DNA of 64,000 bases from Winslowiella arboricola (GCF_025527015.1 NZ_JAODIM010000041.1:62001-126000), one strand, 5' to 3'; shown: positions 1 through 13,444, numbered from the stretch's first letter. The notes: a model not told the origin generated them from the letters alone. Numbers and translations: made by a program.

Positions 1-389
1 CTGACTTGTTGATACCAGGTCTGTTCATCCCACAGCTCAAACTTATTGAACTGTCCAACCAGCATCACTTCTTTGCTCAGGCTCGCATGCTGACGAAGGG
101 TGTTCGCCAGCAATAAACGACCTGCATTATCCATCTGACACTCACTGGCATGCCCGAGTAACAGTCGCTGTACGCGACGTTCGGCGGGATTCATGCTGGA
201 CAAGCGAGACAGCTTTTGTTCAATGATTTCCCATTCGGGTAAGGTGTAAAGCAACAGGCATGGCTGGTGGAGGTCAATGGTACATACCATTTGCCCCTGT
301 GATTCCCCGATCAGCGTTTCGCGATAACGCGTAGGTACGGCGAGCCGCCCTTTACTGTCGAGATTGACTAACGTTGCCCCACGGAACAT
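1..389 (-). CDS. mraZ: MraZ, transcriptional regulator of the division/cell-wall cluster (partial, 3' end outside window)
   Basis: Reading the minus strand from the ATG at 389 gives [20 protein letters not shown], the standard MraZ opening, and the frame stays open to the window edge. About 129 codons of an expected ~152 are present. MraZ is an AbrB-fold, ring-forming DNA-binding protein that represses the mraZ (dcw) operon through short repeats in its own promoter. Two copies of the family motif (D-x-K-G-R-L and D-N-A-G-R-L) can be read, as expected for the duplicated SpoVT/AbrB domain. The remaining dcw genes would lie to the left of the window. Confidence 0.97.
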   Translation of the reverse strand, partial: MFRGATLVNLDSKGRLAVPTRYRETLIGESQGQMVCTIDLHQPCLLLYTLPEWEIIEQKLSRLSSMNPAERRVQRLLLGHASECQMDNAGRLLLANTLRQHASLSKEVMLVGQFNKFELWDEQTWYQQV

Positions 390-419
390 GCCAGCCTCAC
401 CCCCTGATTACCCCGTTAC

Positions 420-444
420 ACCACTTTACACCACAAATTCCCAC
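420..444 (-). promoter_or_regulatory. MraZ operator (three repeats, 10-bp period)
   Basis: On the minus strand upstream of mraZ there are three GTGGK pentamers (GTGGG, GTGGT, GTGGT) at 440-444, 430-434 and 420-424. They are exactly 10 bp apart and end about 30 bp before the mraZ start codon. This matches the known MraZ binding site of three or more TGGGN-type repeats separated by 5 nt and implies autorepression. Confidence 0.8.
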
Positions 445-894
445 CAAAAGAGTTTACGGAGCGAAGGAAAACATTGTCAAGCCGCAGTACGGGCCTGAAG
501 ACATTATTTCTGAGGGGGAAAAAGGGAGGAGAGTTAAAAATAAAGCCTGCCTGATACAAAACAAAAAAATAAGCCGATGAATAGTGACAAAAAATTCACA
601 TTAATTTTAACTATGCTCAAAAATATAGCAGCTAAAAGCGGACAAAATTAAGCTGCAAACTTTGCGAGCCGGCTTGCATTTTAAGGTATTTCTGAAGGAA
701 TGCACAGGGCGTCAGCGCCTGACGGGGCCTGAACTGAGGGCAAAATCTGACGGTGACAACGCAATATCGGTTTTAAACTTAAACATCGGCAGAGACAATA
801 CTTACTTTAATTTACGTAAACAGCGCGCGTCGCATTGAATTTAACCATCAATTTTTCGCGGCAGTTAAAATTCAGTAAAAATATTAATAGATGT

Positions 895-916
895 AAAAAA
901 GGCAGCTTGCGCTGCC
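895..916 (-). terminator. Terminator after cra
   Basis: The hairpin GGCAGC-TTGC-GCTGCC (901-916) is followed on the minus strand by a run of T (complement of AAAAAA, 895-900), 12 bp past the cra stop. The rest of 390-927 holds the mraZ promoter region and AT-rich sequence in which I see no gene. Confidence 0.8.
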
Positions 917-927
917 TGTCATTTTTT

Positions 928-1938
928 TTAACTGCTTTTGCGGCTTAATTTTCCGCGGCGAAACAGGTTGCGCCGAATGCGGGTTAAACCCGGTTTTGGT
1001 TTGCGCGGTTCATCGAGACTGGCCAGCACCAGCTCCAGCACCCGCTCCGCCACATCGCGATGACGCTGCGCTACCGCCAGCACCGGGCACTCAAGGAAAT
1101 CAAGCAGTTCGTGGTCGCCAAAGGTGGCAATCGCGAGGTCAACCGGCAGACGGCCTTCTCGTTTCAGCGTCACATCCATCACGCCCTGCAGCAGTCCAAA
1201 GGAGGTCGTGAATAGCGCCTCCGGCATCGGATGGTCCTCAAGATAGTTCTCAAACAGCGCCGCCGCCGCCGTACGTTCGTAACTGTTGGCGTAAATATAA
1301 TCAATATTACGTTCGTCGCCTTCCCACGCCTGACGGAAGCCCATCTCACGTAAGAAGCTGACCGACAGCTCCGGCAGCGCGCCAAGATAGAGCACGTTAT
1401 TCACCGGCAGCTTACGCAGTTCCGCCGCCAGCATTTCCGCATCATCCTGATCGGCGCCGACCACGCTGGTGAAGTGTTCACGATCCAGCGCGCGGTCGAG
1501 GGCAATAATCGGCAATGGATCGTTGATCCAGCGCTGATAGAACGGGTGTTCCGGCGGCAATGCAGTAGAGACAATAATTGCATCCACCTGACGTTGCAGC
1601 AGATGCTCAATACAGCGCATCTCATTTTCCGGCAGATCTTCCGAACAGGCGATCAATAACTGATAGCCACGCTGACGCGCCTGACGTTCAAGATAGTTAG
1701 CAATACGCGTGTAGCTGGTATTCTCCAGATCGGGAATAACCAGGCCAATCGAGCGCGTACGCCCGGCACGCAGCCCCGCTGCCACTGCATTAGGATGGTA
1801 ATTATGCTCACGCACCACCGACATCACTTTCTCGACGGTCTTATCGCTGACACGATACTGCTTGGCTTTGCCATTAATGACATAGCTGGCAGTGGTGCGC
1901 GAAACACCGGCGAGGCGCGCAATTTCATCCAGTTTCAC
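928..1938 (-). CDS. cra: Cra (FruR), catabolite repressor/activator
   Basis: 336 aa LacI/GalR-family regulator of central carbon flux that binds DNA as a tetramer and is released by fructose phosphates. The N-terminus [20 protein letters not shown] is the typical helix-turn-helix, followed by the hinge helix ([11 protein letters not shown]) and a periplasmic-binding-protein-like sensor domain ([20 protein letters not shown] onwards). Length agrees with E. coli Cra (334 aa). In E. coli cra lies between ilvH and mraZ; here a 4.2-kb gene has been inserted on the ilvH side. Confidence 0.97.
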   Translation of the reverse strand: MKLDEIARLAGVSRTTASYVINGKAKQYRVSDKTVEKVMSVVREHNYHPNAVAAGLRAGRTRSIGLVIPDLENTSYTRIANYLERQARQRGYQLLIACSEDLPENEMRCIEHLLQRQVDAIIVSTALPPEHPFYQRWINDPLPIIALDRALDREHFTSVVGADQDDAEMLAAELRKLPVNNVLYLGALPELSVSFLREMGFRQAWEGDERNIDYIYANSYERTAAAALFENYLEDHPMPEALFTTSFGLLQGVMDVTLKREGRLPVDLAIATFGDHELLDFLECPVLAVAQRHRDVAERVLELVLASLDEPRKPKPGLTRIRRNLFRRGKLSRKSS

Positions 1939-2268
1939 AATAACCCCACACTTCAGATACCACGACCGCGCGAAGAATAGCCCTGTCGTAGTTATGGATA
2001 AGTCTCTTTTAACATCTAACAGCAGAAAAGAGTGGTGAGCAACCGCTTTTCATCGGCTTAGCGCAGTTGTTAAGCAAAATTTGGCACAACGCACATCAAC
2101 TGAAGTGATGATGTTTATAATTTGAGTAACCGTTTCAGCTAAGCGCGAGAGTTGCCCTGCCAGCTGGCGGATTTTTGCAATATTAAAATCGATGCTTATT
2201 CGCTAATGCAGCCTGCAAACAGATCGGCAAGCTGTAAACCGACAAAAGAACAATCATAAGGAGATGAT
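1939..2268. other. Divergent intergenic region between cra and the 1389-codon gene
   Basis: 330 bp with promoters presumably for both flanking genes. I see no open frame of note and no convincing sigma70 pair with correct spacing. A strong Shine-Dalgarno (AAGGAG at about 2258) precedes the ATG at 2269. Confidence 0.5.
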
Positions 2269-5200
2269 ATGTTGCATTCCAACCCTGTCAGTGCCGCGAC
2301 TTCCGCTGTTTATAATAATCCTCCGCCGCCCGCCGCGCCGCTGGCGAGTGATTATTGGGATAGTTTAACCGCGCAACAACTCCAGCTCATCATTACTGAG
2401 TTAAGTCAGCCAGGTTGCTGGAATCTGGATGCCATGGAGCTGGCCCCGTTTATTTATGTTTATGAAAACAGGCTGGGTAATTATGCGTTGCGCATTGAGG
2501 ATAGCGACGGACATGAGGTCCTGTTTCTTACTGCGCCCTCAGGACATGCAAAAAATGTAATCACCATTTGCCAGTCGGTAAATGAAGATGGACTACTAAG
2601 CTATACGCCCGCTATTCAGGGGCTTTTTATCCCCGTCAGTGCCGATTGCGCTAACAACAGTCTGTTTATTGCGCTGGAAGCTGCCAGATATGGTATTGCA
2701 CCTGATCAAATTTCCTGCAGTGAGATAGCCGAAATGCGCAGGATCTTAGCCGCTGAGCTGAATAATGGCGACGATTGCCTGGGCTATATCAGACAGCATT
2801 TCCGCCACTGGATAACCAGAAGTGGGATTGAAGTTTTTCCCTACCGCGGCACAGGCGATCATCTTGAATATCACCAGTTACCCCGAGTGGGTTTCACTAT
2901 TACAGCACGGGGTCGGGAAGTTCATCATCAACTACCACAGCTACGCGAGTGCTTAAAGTTAATCGATAAAATGTTATCCAACGTTTTAGCAGATAAACAT
3001 GTCAATCCATCAGCACTGCAACCGATTATTGCTCAATATCTCGGTATTGATATTGCTGAAGTCACTGCTGCAATGACTGAACAGACCCACAGCGTTTTTC
3101 TCGAGTACCAACAGGTAATCAAAAGCTATTTGACCACTAATGCCAACCAATTTTTATTGGGGGAAAATGCAGACCCGGGATCGCTTGCCCAGGCATTTAC
3201 TGAAGATGAACACCGCAGAATCATTTTTAATTCATCACTAAAAACGGCGCCATTTCTGCAGAAGCTAATAGCCGTCGCGCACGAAAAAAGTCATATGATG
3301 GAGACTTACGGCACCAGTGATATTTTTTATGTGCTGCAGCATGGGTTGGTAGATGATATATCCCGAAGTTCTGAGATGTTTGCAGCAATGCAAGAAGAAA
3401 ATCGGCAGGCATTCGACCAGGCCGGTTTTGAAGCGATAATCCTTGCGCGCTTTAATCCCATTCATATTTCAAGTATCAAACGTATGCTTAAAATACCGCT
3501 CTCTGGCGATGATATCTCACTATGGGAAAGCGCGATAGCCAGTGTGCTGGATAATGAAAAATGGGCTGCCTTTTGTGCGCTTGCGATAAAACAACACAAC
3601 ATAACCGCACAAGACCTGAGCGTATTCAGAAGGATAATTGATAAAGCACCAACCTGGCGTTTAATATCACAGTTATCAGGGGTGGAATACACCACCCCGC
3701 GACAGTTGCTTCACAATATTTATGCTGACAGGACCGCGATGTGGAAGCTGCTGCTGCAAAATGCAGATTCATTTATTCTGTTTTTGTTTGTCTGCGGTCA
3801 GGATGTTATCCGTGACCATTTCGACAGCCATCATTATGAGCATATCTGCACCCGGAGTAATAGTACATTTAGCTTATTATCTGATGTAAGTTCAACGCCT
3901 GAGCTTGATTATCTCGCGCTGAAAGATGCAGAATCTCTTACCGTTTTTCAATTTCACCTGTGCCTGCAAGATCTTGCTGATTTTGCTGTCAGTACTGACA
4001 CAAGGGAAATAATTGATATCTCTGTCCCTCCCGCTATGCCGGGCGATACATCAATCCTTAAGCAATTCCTGAAAGAAAACGCCGCTAAAATGGCGCAAAC
4101 CCTGTTCCATTTTGCCACTACCACTCCGGGCATAATGTCCGATAATAACACCCTGCTATTTCTGCTTATACTCGACCAGGCATTAAGAGACAAAGAGCTG
4201 AGTGCAAAAGAAATATTAAAAATTATTCTGGCGCAAGACTCAACGCTGGATACCCCGCTGTGCAATGCTGTCGCTGAACCATTTTGGCGCAGTCATAAAA
4301 TAATCGTCTGGCAGCAGTTGATACGACGCTGCTTTGATCAAATAGATAAAACCGAGCAAAAAATATATCTTAAAAACTTCCTCCGCTCGGCGCAAGGAAT
4401 CACTTTCCTGCAACAATTAGATGCGCAACTTGGGGTTGTTGAACGTGAACCGCAGCATTTTACGCCAATAATACGCACCCTTGATAATATGTTAAAACAA
4501 GGAATCATCCCGGCGAATTATGAAGTTGGGTTACGCAGCAGGAAATTAACCTCTCAGCTAAAAGCAGGTTCGGTTGATGCTATCACACTTAAATCCACGC
4601 TGGCGGCGATCGCTCATCCGATATTTTCTTCTCCCCCTGACGCGCTCACAATTAAAGAGTTATTATCCGGGCTGGCAAGATTACGGGGATGGTATATTGC
4701 CCACGAAAACGCTGATGGCGATACGATAAATTACTTCGATCCACAAGGAAATGATATCAGCCAGCAGCATCAGATTCTGGTAAACAATGAGCTAGTGTTA
4801 GTGGTTACGGCGGATCAGTTAACGCTTAATCAACAGACGGCTGAAGGATTTTATATCATCCACAGCACAGAGAGACCTGACACCAATAGCAGACTGTTTG
4901 ATGCCGTACTGGCACTGCAAGGCCCCTCCCAAAAATCTTCTGCTAAGCGTAATACGACAGAAAAGCCAGGAATATTTAACCATCTAAACCACACCGACAA
5001 AGTGAATAAACATGCTGATAAAATAATAAATAAACTTGATAAGCTCCTGCATCATCTGAATGAGGGAAAAAAAAGCCATATCTTACATATAAAGCAAGAA
5101 TCGCCCATAACGCGGATAACTACCGCAGGATATAATATAAAAACCGCGGCGGCAGATACGCTACACGAAGCAATAATCATCGCTATCTTAGCGAATATCG

Positions 5201-6438
5201 ATACTATCAATGAAATCATTGCAATAATCAAAGAAAATCAGGGAGTAGACAAAAAATTAAAAAATTTAACGTCTCTCTCCCGTTATTTGCAGTCACTCTA
5301 CTCTGATACGGAATATATTCTTAACAGGTTAAGAAACCGGGTATTGCAGGATAAAACGTTAATAACACATGCCAGCCAGATCAAAGAGAGCGCCCGTAAA
5401 AGCATAAAATATACGAATCAAACTCATGCAGCTATTTATGATCTGACTGGCGGCGGCAACTATACCGACTTCCAGCTCCATATCCAGCGCCGGCAAAACA
5501 GATCTGCAGTCTCTTCATCTGCGATAACAGACGGCCTGCTTCTCGCCATCGCTGAAATAATGGTCGCCACTCCAACCTTCAGTCAGGAACACCAACAGCG
5601 TGACAGGGAACGAGACTTTGTCTGGCAAGTCGATCGCGCAGAACGTGATGAATATAACCAACAGTTAAAGGATCAACTGGAATCCCTGACAGAACAACTT
5701 GAGGAGCTGCAGGCGGCGCAATTACAACGAAAGCAGCAACCCATGCCGCCGCTATACGACAGCAACGATTACAGCGACGAGGGTAATAATTCCAGCGCAC
5801 AGAGCGACAGCAAAATAACGACCGTAGCGGCTGCAGAAGACGAGGTAGAAGCAGCAACCAGCGTTCATCCGCAGGTGAGTGTTGCAGAATCTCAGCCAGC
5901 GGCATCACACTTAGCGGCTGGCATAATGATCAACAGAAGTGGCAGTAGTAGTGTCACACTGCTGCAATCACCGGCGAGGACAATCCAGCCGCAAGCGTCT
6001 GGCAATAGCCGCATCCCACATTTACCTCGCGCCAGCGGTGGCCGTGGAAATTTTATGTCGTTTCTTGAGATTGCAGCGCGCCAAAACGTATTCCCATCTG
6101 AGGGTTCTCAGCGCCAGCCAACGCTGAGAATTCGCAGTGTGACAGCGAATCAAAGCCCGGCAAAAGCAGATGAGCGACAGCCGTTTCCCACCTTAAGGAT
6201 CCGCTCATTAACCCGCAGACAACAAGAAGCCGCGAATGCGCTTAAGTCACATCACGAGATGGTAGTTAATTCGGTATGGAGTGATGAAAGAGCAGGACGG
6301 AGAAGTAACACCGTTTTTGCAAGAGTGAAGCTTGCTGAACAAGCTCAGCTTGCCAAACAAGCCAATCAAAGATTGCAACAGGCAGACTGGCTGGGGAATA
6401 TTGCTGAAAGTCGCATTCCCAAAGCGCAACGCAAATAA
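2269..6438 (+). CDS. Large orphan protein of 1389 aa, function unknown
   Basis: Not recognised. The start at 2269 is supported by AAGGAGATGAT just upstream. There is no signal peptide. The N-terminus is Ser/Ala/Pro-rich (PPPP at residues 18-21), then comes a long globular, mostly helical region (about residues 28-880), a Lys-rich helical segment (about 905-1080), a charged coiled-coil stretch (about 1105-1160), and a low-complexity Ser/Asp/Gln/Ala-rich tail. The tail has two copies of a RQP-TLRIRS-[VL]T motif at 1282-1292 and 1303-1315 and ends very basic. Base composition is visibly AT-richer than the flanking ilvH and cra, with many AAT/ATA/TTA codons, which suggests transfer. The architecture (disordered N-terminus, large helical body) would suit a secreted effector or toxin-like protein, but no motif proves this. 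Confidence 0.75.
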   Translation: MLHSNPVSAATSAVYNNPPPPAAPLASDYWDSLTAQQLQLIITELSQPGCWNLDAMELAPFIYVYENRLGNYALRIEDSDGHEVLFLTAPSGHAKNVITICQSVNEDGLLSYTPAIQGLFIPVSADCANNSLFIALEAARYGIAPDQISCSEIAEMRRILAAELNNGDDCLGYIRQHFRHWITRSGIEVFPYRGTGDHLEYHQLPRVGFTITARGREVHHQLPQLRECLKLIDKMLSNVLADKHVNPSALQPIIAQYLGIDIAEVTAAMTEQTHSVFLEYQQVIKSYLTTNANQFLLGENADPGSLAQAFTEDEHRRIIFNSSLKTAPFLQKLIAVAHEKSHMMETYGTSDIFYVLQHGLVDDISRSSEMFAAMQEENRQAFDQAGFEAIILARFNPIHISSIKRMLKIPLSGDDISLWESAIASVLDNEKWAAFCALAIKQHNITAQDLSVFRRIIDKAPTWRLISQLSGVEYTTPRQLLHNIYADRTAMWKLLLQNADSFILFLFVCGQDVIRDHFDSHHYEHICTRSNSTFSLLSDVSSTPELDYLALKDAESLTVFQFHLCLQDLADFAVSTDTREIIDISVPPAMPGDTSILKQFLKENAAKMAQTLFHFATTTPGIMSDNNTLLFLLILDQALRDKELSAKEILKIILAQDSTLDTPLCNAVAEPFWRSHKIIVWQQLIRRCFDQIDKTEQKIYLKNFLRSAQGITFLQQLDAQLGVVEREPQHFTPIIRTLDNMLKQGIIPANYEVGLRSRKLTSQLKAGSVDAITLKSTLAAIAHPIFSSPPDALTIKELLSGLARLRGWYIAHENADGDTINYFDPQGNDISQQHQILVNNELVLVVTADQLTLNQQTAEGFYIIHSTERPDTNSRLFDAVLALQGPSQKSSAKRNTTEKPGIFNHLNHTDKVNKHADKIINKLDKLLHHLNEGKKSHILHIKQESPITRITTAGYNIKTAAADTLHEAIIIAILANIDTINEIIAIIKENQGVDKKLKNLTSLSRYLQSLYSDTEYILNRLRNRVLQDKTLITHASQIKESARKSIKYTNQTHAAIYDLTGGGNYTDFQLHIQRRQNRSAVSSSAITDGLLLAIAEIMVATPTFSQEHQQRDRERDFVWQVDRAERDEYNQQLKDQLESLTEQLEELQAAQLQRKQQPMPPLYDSNDYSDEGNNSSAQSDSKITTVAAAEDEVEAATSVHPQVSVAESQPAASHLAAGIMINRSGSSSVTLLQSPARTIQPQASGNSRIPHLPRASGGRGNFMSFLEIAARQNVFPSEGSQRQPTLRIRSVTANQSPAKADERQPFPTLRIRSLTRRQQEAANALKSHHEMVVNSVWSDERAGRRSNTVFARVKLAEQAQLAKQANQRLQQADWLGNIAESRIPKAQRK

Positions 6439-6443
6439 ACCTG

Positions 6444-6472
6444 GCCGCCGGACGCGTAAGGCGTCCGGCGGC
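6444..6472. terminator. Strong palindrome between convergent genes
   Basis: A perfect 12-bp stem GCCGCCGGACGC / GCGTCCGGCGGC with a 5-nt loop lies 5 bp after the orphan gene's stop and just before the ilvH stop on the other strand. It resembles a REP palindrome and probably ends or stabilises transcripts from both sides. Confidence 0.65.
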
Positions 6473-6478
6473 AGTTTA

Positions 6479-6970
6479 TCAGCGCATAATGCGGTCGCCA
6501 CGCGACACGCCAACAATCCCGGAACGCGCCACTTCGACAATTTCTGCCACTTCGCGCACGGTATTGAGGAAAGCGTCCAGCTTGTCACTGGTCCCGGCAA
6601 GCTGAACCGTGTAAAGCGTTGGCGTAACGTCAATAATCTGACCACGGAAAATTTCCGCGCTGCGCTTCACTTCTTCACGGCCATAACCACTGGCCTGGAT
6701 TTTTACCAACATAATCTCACGCTCAACGTGAGAGCCCTGGCCCAGCTCGCTGACGCGCAGCACGTCCACCAGCTTATGCAGCTGTTTTTCGATCTGCTCC
6801 AGCACTTTCTGATCGCCGACGGTTTGAATCGTCATCCGCGATAACGTTGGATCGTCGGTCGGCGCGACCGTCAGGCTTTCGATATTGTAACCGCGCTGCG
6901 AAAACAGCCCGACTACGCGGGACAATGCGCCGGATTCGTTCTCCAGTAATACTGATAAAATACGCCGCAT
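6479..6970 (-). CDS. ilvH: Acetolactate synthase III, regulatory subunit
   Basis: 163 aa, the same length as E. coli IlvH. It starts [20 protein letters not shown]; an in-frame upstream extension is rejected because it lies within the end of ilvI. The N-terminal ACT domain binds valine and confers feedback inhibition on the IlvI catalytic subunit. It begins 2 nt after the ilvI stop, so the two are translationally linked. Pathway: first common step of branched-chain amino acid synthesis. Confidence 0.98.
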   Translation of the reverse strand: MRRILSVLLENESGALSRVVGLFSQRGYNIESLTVAPTDDPTLSRMTIQTVGDQKVLEQIEKQLHKLVDVLRVSELGQGSHVEREIMLVKIQASGYGREEVKRSAEIFRGQIIDVTPTLYTVQLAGTSDKLDAFLNTVREVAEIVEVARSGIVGVSRGDRIMR

Positions 6971-6972
6971 AA

Positions 6973-8697
6973 TTATGTCCTCTCCGTTTTGCTCAGCCAC
7001 ATCTCGTCCATACCACCACCACGAATATGCATCGGGTAGACGTGCTCAGTGCCATCGACGTTAATGTCAGCAAACACCAGACGCCCTTTGCCCAACTGTT
7101 CCAGCGCGTACGTCAGCTTCTCTTCCAGCTCTTCCGGGTGGCTAATCGATACGCCAACGTGGCCATAAGCTTCTGCCAGGCGCACAAAATCAGGCAGCGA
7201 CTGCATATAGGATTGTGAATGGCGACCGGAATAGATCATATCCTGCCACTGCTTCACCATCCCCAGATAGCCGTTATTCAGGTTCAGCACCAGCACCGGA
7301 ATATCGTATTGCAGCGCGGTGGACAGCTCCTGAATATTCATCTGAATACTGCCATCGCCGGTAACACACACCACCGTTTCCTCCGGCAGCGCTAACTTCA
7401 CGCCCAGCGCGGCAGGCAGGCCAAAGCCCATGGTGCCGAGACCGCCGGAATTGATCCAGCGACGTGGTTTATCAAACTGATAGTAGAGCGCCGCGAACAT
7501 CTGATGCTGTCCGACATCGGAAGTCACATACGCCTCGCCATGAGTCAGGCGGCAGATGGTTTCGATAACCGCCTGCGGTTTGATGGTGTTGCTGGTACGG
7601 TCAAATTCCAGACACTTGCGTGAACGCCACTGATCGATGCTCTGCCACCAGTCGCGCAGACTGTCGAAATTCTGGCTGGCGTCAGACTGATCCAGCAGTT
7701 CCAGCATCTGCTCCAGCACCTGCTTCGCGTCGCCGACAATCGGCACATCCGCCGGCACCGTTTTCGAGATCGATGTCGGATCGATATCGATATGTAACAC
7801 CGTGGCATTCGGGCAATATTTTGCCAGATTGTTGGTGGTACGGTCGTCAAAACGCACACCGACCGCGAAAATCACATCGGCGTTATGCATCGTCATATTG
7901 GCTTCATAGGTGCCGTGCATGCCCAGCATGCCAACGCACTGACGGTGGGTGCCAGGAAACGCGCCCAGCCCCATCAGCGAGGTGGTCACCGGCAGATTCA
8001 GTTTTTCCGCCAGGCTACGCAGCTGATCGTGACAGACGGAGTTGATCACCCCACCACCGGCGTAAATCACCGGTTTTTGCGCCGCTAACAGCGTTTGCAA
8101 CGCACGTTTAATCTGGCCTTTATGTCCCTGGGTGGTCGGATTATATGAGCGCATGCTCACCGACTCCGGCCAGGCGTACGGCAGTTTATTCGCCGGATTG
8201 AGGATATCTTTTGGCAGATCGATCACCACCGGCCCCGGACGACCGCTGGCCGCCAGCCAGAAGGCTTTCTTAATCACGCCAGGAATATCTTCGGTATGCT
8301 TCACCAGGAAGCTGTGTTTGACCACCGGGCGGGAGATCCCCACCATGTCGCACTCCTGGAACGCATCGTAACCAATCAGCGATGAAGCCACCTGCCCGGA
8401 CAACACCACCATCGGGATCGAATCCATATAAGCGGTGGCAATACCGGTAATCGCATTGGTGGCGCCCGGACCGGAAGTCACCAGCACCACGCCGACTTCA
8501 CCAGTTGCGCGCGCATAGCCATCAGCCATATGCACCGCGCCCTGCTCGTGACGCACCAGCACATGGTCGACGCCGCCGACCGTTTGCAGAGCGTCATAAA
8601 TATCGAGTACCGCTCCGCCCGGATAACCGAACACATGCTTTACGCCCTGATCGATTAACGACCGGACGACCATCTCGGCTCCTGACAACATCTCCAT
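6973..8697 (-). CDS. ilvI: Acetolactate synthase III, catalytic subunit
   Basis: 574 aa, identical in length to E. coli IlvI. It is a thiamine-diphosphate enzyme that condenses two pyruvates, or pyruvate and 2-oxobutyrate. Visible signatures are the N-terminal [20 protein letters not shown], the active-site glutamate in [16 protein letters not shown], the FAD-binding central domain and the ThDP motif [17 protein letters not shown]. The end KTERT is conserved. It forms an operon with ilvH and diverges from the leu operon. Confidence 0.98.
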   Translation of the reverse strand: MEMLSGAEMVVRSLIDQGVKHVFGYPGGAVLDIYDALQTVGGVDHVLVRHEQGAVHMADGYARATGEVGVVLVTSGPGATNAITGIATAYMDSIPMVVLSGQVASSLIGYDAFQECDMVGISRPVVKHSFLVKHTEDIPGVIKKAFWLAASGRPGPVVIDLPKDILNPANKLPYAWPESVSMRSYNPTTQGHKGQIKRALQTLLAAQKPVIYAGGGVINSVCHDQLRSLAEKLNLPVTTSLMGLGAFPGTHRQCVGMLGMHGTYEANMTMHNADVIFAVGVRFDDRTTNNLAKYCPNATVLHIDIDPTSISKTVPADVPIVGDAKQVLEQMLELLDQSDASQNFDSLRDWWQSIDQWRSRKCLEFDRTSNTIKPQAVIETICRLTHGEAYVTSDVGQHQMFAALYYQFDKPRRWINSGGLGTMGFGLPAALGVKLALPEETVVCVTGDGSIQMNIQELSTALQYDIPVLVLNLNNGYLGMVKQWQDMIYSGRHSQSYMQSLPDFVRLAEAYGHVGVSISHPEELEEKLTYALEQLGKGRLVFADINVDGTEHVYPMHIRGGGMDEMWLSKTERT

Positions 8698-9131
8698 CTT
8701 TGCCTCCAGGCTTAAGGTACTGATTCTGCTGACTCTGTTCGCTTGCCATTTGCGCTGCGCAACAACGTAAAGCGTCGCACAGACGATGCCATCAGAAGGC
8801 AGACCTTTGGGTTTTATGCTCAGGTTATGGAAATCATTTCCACAACCCAGGTACAGGGGAAGTAATGCCCTTGCTAATTTCTCGTTAGAGTTGTGTATTT
8901 ACCATAACCGCGAAAAAGTTGGCAGGCAAACGACAAACGCAGCTTCGCGATTAACAGCTAAAATTAAGCATCTGGAGCAGTGGGATTAGCTTCGACAAAT
9001 TCACTGAGTGAGCGGCGAAATAAAAGCGGTTTATTCTGTCTGAATCCCCATCAACAGAGTGATCTGATAGTTATTAAAATTAAGCCGGAAGGTTTGAAAC
9101 ATAAGCCTGCCGGTTGATGCGGGTATCAAGG
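8698..9131. other. ilvI-leu intergenic region; leuO absent
   Basis: About 430 bp between the ilvI start and the leu promoter. In E. coli the LysR-type gene leuO lies between these two operons; here there is no frame of adequate length on either strand. The region must contain the ilvI promoter (Lrp-controlled in E. coli), but I cannot place Lrp sites with confidence. Confidence 0.6.
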
Positions 9132-9160
9132 TTGACAACGCTGGCTGAAACACGTATCAA
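9132..9160 (+). promoter_or_regulatory. leu operon promoter
   Basis: TTGACA (9132-9137), a 17-bp spacer, then TATCAA (9155-9160), a good sigma70 promoter about 35 bp ahead of the leader peptide start codon. Confidence 0.75.
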
Positions 9161-9194
9161 TATTGGCAACAGAAATTTTATGGGGTTTGATTCA

Positions 9195-9278
9195 ATGATT
9201 GGCAACTTCCGTCTACTCGGTCTACTACTAAACGCATCTTATTTGCGCGGTAGGCTTGTGGGCGGAATCAATCACTGA
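9195..9278 (+). CDS. leuL: leu operon leader peptide
   Basis: 27-codon frame that translates to MIGNFRLLGLLLNASYLRGR followed by LVGGINH. It resembles E. coli LeuL in the run of leucine codons around a glycine (CTA CTC GGT CTA CTA CTA), most of them the rare CUA codon, and in the Arg-rich second half. Ribosome stalling on these codons when charged leucyl-tRNA is scarce would prevent formation of the downstream terminator. Confidence 0.92.
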   Translation: MIGNFRLLGLLLNASYLRGRLVGGINH

Positions 9279-9300
9279 TTCAGACTCGCAAAACTAAAGA

Positions 9301-9327
9301 AACCCGCGCCGATGCGCGGGTTTTTTT
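9301..9327 (+). terminator. leu attenuator
   Basis: GC-rich hairpin ACCCGCGC-CGAT-GCGCGGGT followed by seven T, located 23 bp after the leuL stop and about 50 bp before leuA. Together with leuL it is a classic transcription attenuator. Confidence 0.9.
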
Positions 9328-9377
9328 ATGCTCGCGGAACAGGCGCTGATATAGCACTAACGGGAAGGACGATAACG

Positions 9378-12040
<2,663 letters not shown>

Positions 12041-12043
12041 AAA

Positions 12044-13444
12044 ATGGGTAAGACATTATACCAGAAATTATTTGATGCTCATGTGGTACGCGAAGCGCCG
12101 AACGAGACGCCGCTGCTGTATATCGATCGCCATTTAGTGCATGAAGTCACTTCGCCACAGGCGTTTGATGGCCTGCGCGCGCACGGTCGTCCGCTACGCC
12201 AGCCGTCAAAGACTTTCGCCACTATGGATCATAATGTCTCGACCCAGACCAAAGATATCAATGCGTCCGGCGAAATGGCACGCATTCAGATGCAGGAACT
12301 GATCAAGAACTGCGCCGAATTTGGCGTGCAGCTGTATGATCTGAACCACCCGTTTCAGGGCATCGTGCATGTGGTCGGCCCGGAACAGGGGCTGACCCTG
12401 CCGGGCACCACGCTAGTGTGCGGCGACTCCCATACCTCGACCCATGGCGCCTTTGGTGCGCTGGCGTTTGGCATCGGCACCTCGGAAGTGGAACATGTGC
12501 TGGCGACCCAGACCCTGAAACAGAGCCGCGCCAAAGCGATGAAAATCGAAGTCACCGGCACTGCTGCGCCCGGTATCACCGCCAAAGATATCGTGCTGGC
12601 GGTAATTGGCAAAACCGGTAGCGCCGGCGGCACCGGTCATGTGGTGGAATTCTGTGGCGCAGCGGTTGAAGCGCTGAGCATGGAAGGCCGCATGACGCTG
12701 TGCAATATGGCGATTGAGATGGGGGCGAAAGCCGGTCTGGTGGCGCCGGACGACACCACCTTTGCTTATCTGCAAGGTCGTCAGTTTGCGCCGAAAGGGG
12801 AAAAATGGCAGCAGGCGCTGGAATACTGGCGCAGCCTGAAATCCGACAGCGATGCGCAGTTTGATCGCGTGGTGACCCTTGATGCCGCCGATGTCGCGCC
12901 ACAGGTAACCTGGGGCACCAATCCAGGCCAGGTGATTGCGGTCAATCAGCTGATCCCGGAACCGGCCTCATTTAGCGATCCAGTTGAGCGCGCTTCCGCC
13001 GAGAAAGCGCTGGCTTATATGGACTTAAAGCCCGGCATCAAAATGACCGATGTGCGCATTGATAAGGTGTTTATTGGCTCCTGCACCAACTCACGTATTG
13101 AAGATCTGCGCGCCGCCGCCGCCATCGCCAAAGGGCGTAAAGTGGCGCAGGGCGTGCAGGCGATTGTGGTGCCCGGCTCCGGCCCGGTAAAAGCGCAGGC
13201 GGAAGCGGAAGGTCTGGATAAGATCTTTCTCGATGCCGGTTTTGAATGGCGTCTGCCTGGCTGCTCGATGTGTCTGGCGATGAACAATGACCGTCTGAAT
13301 CCTGGCGAACGTTGCGCTTCCACCAGCAACCGTAACTTTGAAGGCCGTCAGGGACGCGATGGACGTACGCATCTGCTGAGCCCGGCAATGGCAGCAGCAG
13401 CAGCCATCAGTGGTCACTTCGCTGACATTCGCGAACTGCATTAA
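12044..13444 (+). CDS. leuC: 3-isopropylmalate dehydratase, large subunit
   Basis: 466 aa aconitase-family subunit carrying the [4Fe-4S] cluster; isomerises 2- to 3-isopropylmalate with LeuD. Cluster cysteines are in [13 protein letters not shown] and [11 protein letters not shown]. Three nucleotides separate it from leuB. Confidence 0.98.
   Translation: MGKTLYQKLFDAHVVREAPNETPLLYIDRHLVHEVTSPQAFDGLRAHGRPLRQPSKTFATMDHNVSTQTKDINASGEMARIQMQELIKNCAEFGVQLYDLNHPFQGIVHVVGPEQGLTLPGTTLVCGDSHTSTHGAFGALAFGIGTSEVEHVLATQTLKQSRAKAMKIEVTGTAAPGITAKDIVLAVIGKTGSAGGTGHVVEFCGAAVEALSMEGRMTLCNMAIEMGAKAGLVAPDDTTFAYLQGRQFAPKGEKWQQALEYWRSLKSDSDAQFDRVVTLDAADVAPQVTWGTNPGQVIAVNQLIPEPASFSDPVERASAEKALAYMDLKPGIKMTDVRIDKVFIGSCTNSRIEDLRAAAAIAKGRKVAQGVQAIVVPGSGPVKAQAEAEGLDKIFLDAGFEWRLPGCSMCLAMNNDRLNPGERCASTSNRNFEGRQGRDGRTHLLSPAMAAAAAISGHFADIRELH

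Noticed and set aside
2081-2121. Sigma70 promoter for the orphan gene (TTGGCA ... TATAAT)
   Set aside because: The spacing is 29 bp, far from 16-18 bp.
2626-2680. OTU-like cysteine protease motif in the orphan protein (D126-C-A-N-N-S131-L-F)
   Set aside because: The OTU pattern DGNCLF would need Cys where Ser131 stands, spacing differs, and no convincing histidine motif follows. A structure prediction could revive it, but the sequence alone does not support it.
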